This document shows, one piece after another, positions 63,624 to 64,000 of a stretch of DNA of 64,000 nucleotides. Where the stretch lies: assembly GCA_947493005.1 (NCBI GenBank), contig CANLOY010000001.1:868001-932000 (forward strand), given 5' to 3'. The stretch's first letter is position 1, and each line of letters opens with the position of its first letter. The notes beneath the pieces were generated by a model. The model made no database searches. It was given only the letters and a program-made list of their open reading frames with translations, and had not been told where the DNA came from. The position numbers and the translations under genes are program-made. The stretch comes from an uncultured Roseivirga sp. GTDB lineage: Bacteria; Bacteroidota; Bacteroidia; Cytophagales; Cyclobacteriaceae.

Positions 63624-64000
63624 CTATCTTAAGAAATTGTAGCTGTATTTTATTCTTATTGAAGTTCCAGGATCTCTTCGGGTTTCAATAAAGTTGGTGC
63701 TTCCAAACGACTCAAATTCTCTTTCTCTTAAATCACCTAGCAGGTTGTTTACTCTTAAACCAAAAGTGTGCTCTCCATCCAACCCAAAGCTTTTCTGAAC
63801 ATTGAAGTTCAAGCTGTTGAATGGTACATCATAAGTATCAGGAGTACGGTTAACACCAACAACCGCAAGTGTTCTTCCCTGAACATTGTAACCTACACTA
63901 ACTTCCCAGAAGTTTTCCAGGTCAGTATAGTTAAGAGAAGCATTAATGATATAGGGAGGCTGCCCTACAAAGTCACGAGTTAATTCAAACTTTTCACCAG
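63624..64000 (-). CDS. TonB-dependent receptor, C-terminal part only
   Basis: The minus strand is open from base 64000 to the stop at 63624-63626 (125 codons). The frame holds barrel-type strands (GQPPYIINASLNYTD, FWEVSVGYNVQGRTLAVVG, TFGLRVNNLLGD) and ends SIRIKYSYNFLR. GQPPYIINA followed by an outer-membrane strand pattern is typical of the last strands of SusC/TonB-dependent receptors. The start lies outside the window, and its partner genes cannot be seen. Confidence 0.8.
   Translation of the reverse strand, partial: GEKFELTRDFVGQPPYIINASLNYTDLENFWEVSVGYNVQGRTLAVVGVNRTPDTYDVPFNSLNFNVQKSFGLDGEHTFGLRVNNLLGDLREREFESFGSTNFIETRRDPGTSIRIKYSYNFLR

Overview
The window looks like a chromosomal segment of a member of the Bacteroidota, most likely an aerobic (probably marine) Cytophagales of the Roseivirga/Fulvivirga/Marivirga kind; the genus is inference. 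The grounds are AT-rich DNA, two complete TonB-dependent receptors plus a fragment with carboxypeptidase-like N-terminal domains, an ECF sigma/FecR/STN-receptor surface-signalling locus, a LytS/LytR-type two-component pair, a Bacteroidota-type IS1 element, lack of clear Shine-Dalgarno sequences, and several TAnnTTTG -7 boxes. In several cases the -7 box overlaps the 5' end of the longest open frame and so shows that the true start lies further in.

Layout. 1-7.2 kb: a cut-off lipoprotein gene, a retropepsin-like/PDZ protein, a divergent pair for N-glycan or chitin breakdown (GH20 hexosaminidase and glycosylasparaginase), a DUF418 membrane protein and a small Rieske protein. 7.3-14.5 kb: a TonB receptor and a nitroreductase, then a very compact strand-alternating cluster of methyltransferase, exported hypothetical protein, type III polyketide synthase, UbiA prenyltransferase and FAD oxidoreductase. 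14.6-19.1 kb: a large zinc metalloprotease with a textbook terminator, a second retropepsin/PDZ paralog and an SRPBCC protein. 19.1-23.9 kb: an exported TPR-CHAT caspase-like protease convergent with an operon of an ECF sigma factor and a TPR-bearing membrane anti-sigma-like protein. This is the most suggestive possible signalling system here.

24-34.5 kb is mainly housekeeping: a lone receiver protein, glyA, tatC, rpiB, a DUF6427-like membrane protein, rbfA, a LolC/E-type permease, a SNF2 helicase and radA. 34.8-39 kb is accessory: two fibre-like secreted paralogs in tandem, a short chimeric remnant of an RHS-type secreted protein, an intact IS1-like element, and a DM13 protein. The remnant contains an exact, in-frame 102-bp copy of the interior of the neighbouring transposase gene.

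39-54.5 kb: a PLP desulfhydrase/ACC-deaminase homolog, rluD-type pseudouridine synthase, hemolysin III, a K+ channel, MscS, a LytTR regulator with its kinase, type II NADH dehydrogenase, a 1.1-kb region of small frames and a possible sRNA terminator, uvrA, an endonuclease/phosphatase-family protein with a coupled membrane protein, and a small winged-helix regulator with a membrane partner. The last two transcription units share a conserved palindromic operator. 54.5-60.8 kb: ECF sigma, FecR, an STN-containing TonB receptor and two related barrel-like proteins, one fused to an STN domain. 60.8-64 kb: a HAD phosphatase, a LOG-family protein, an SDR epimerase, and the 3' end of another TonB receptor.

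Intergenic regions carry several families of imperfect palindromes (REP/MITE-like). I saw no tRNA, rRNA or CRISPR array.
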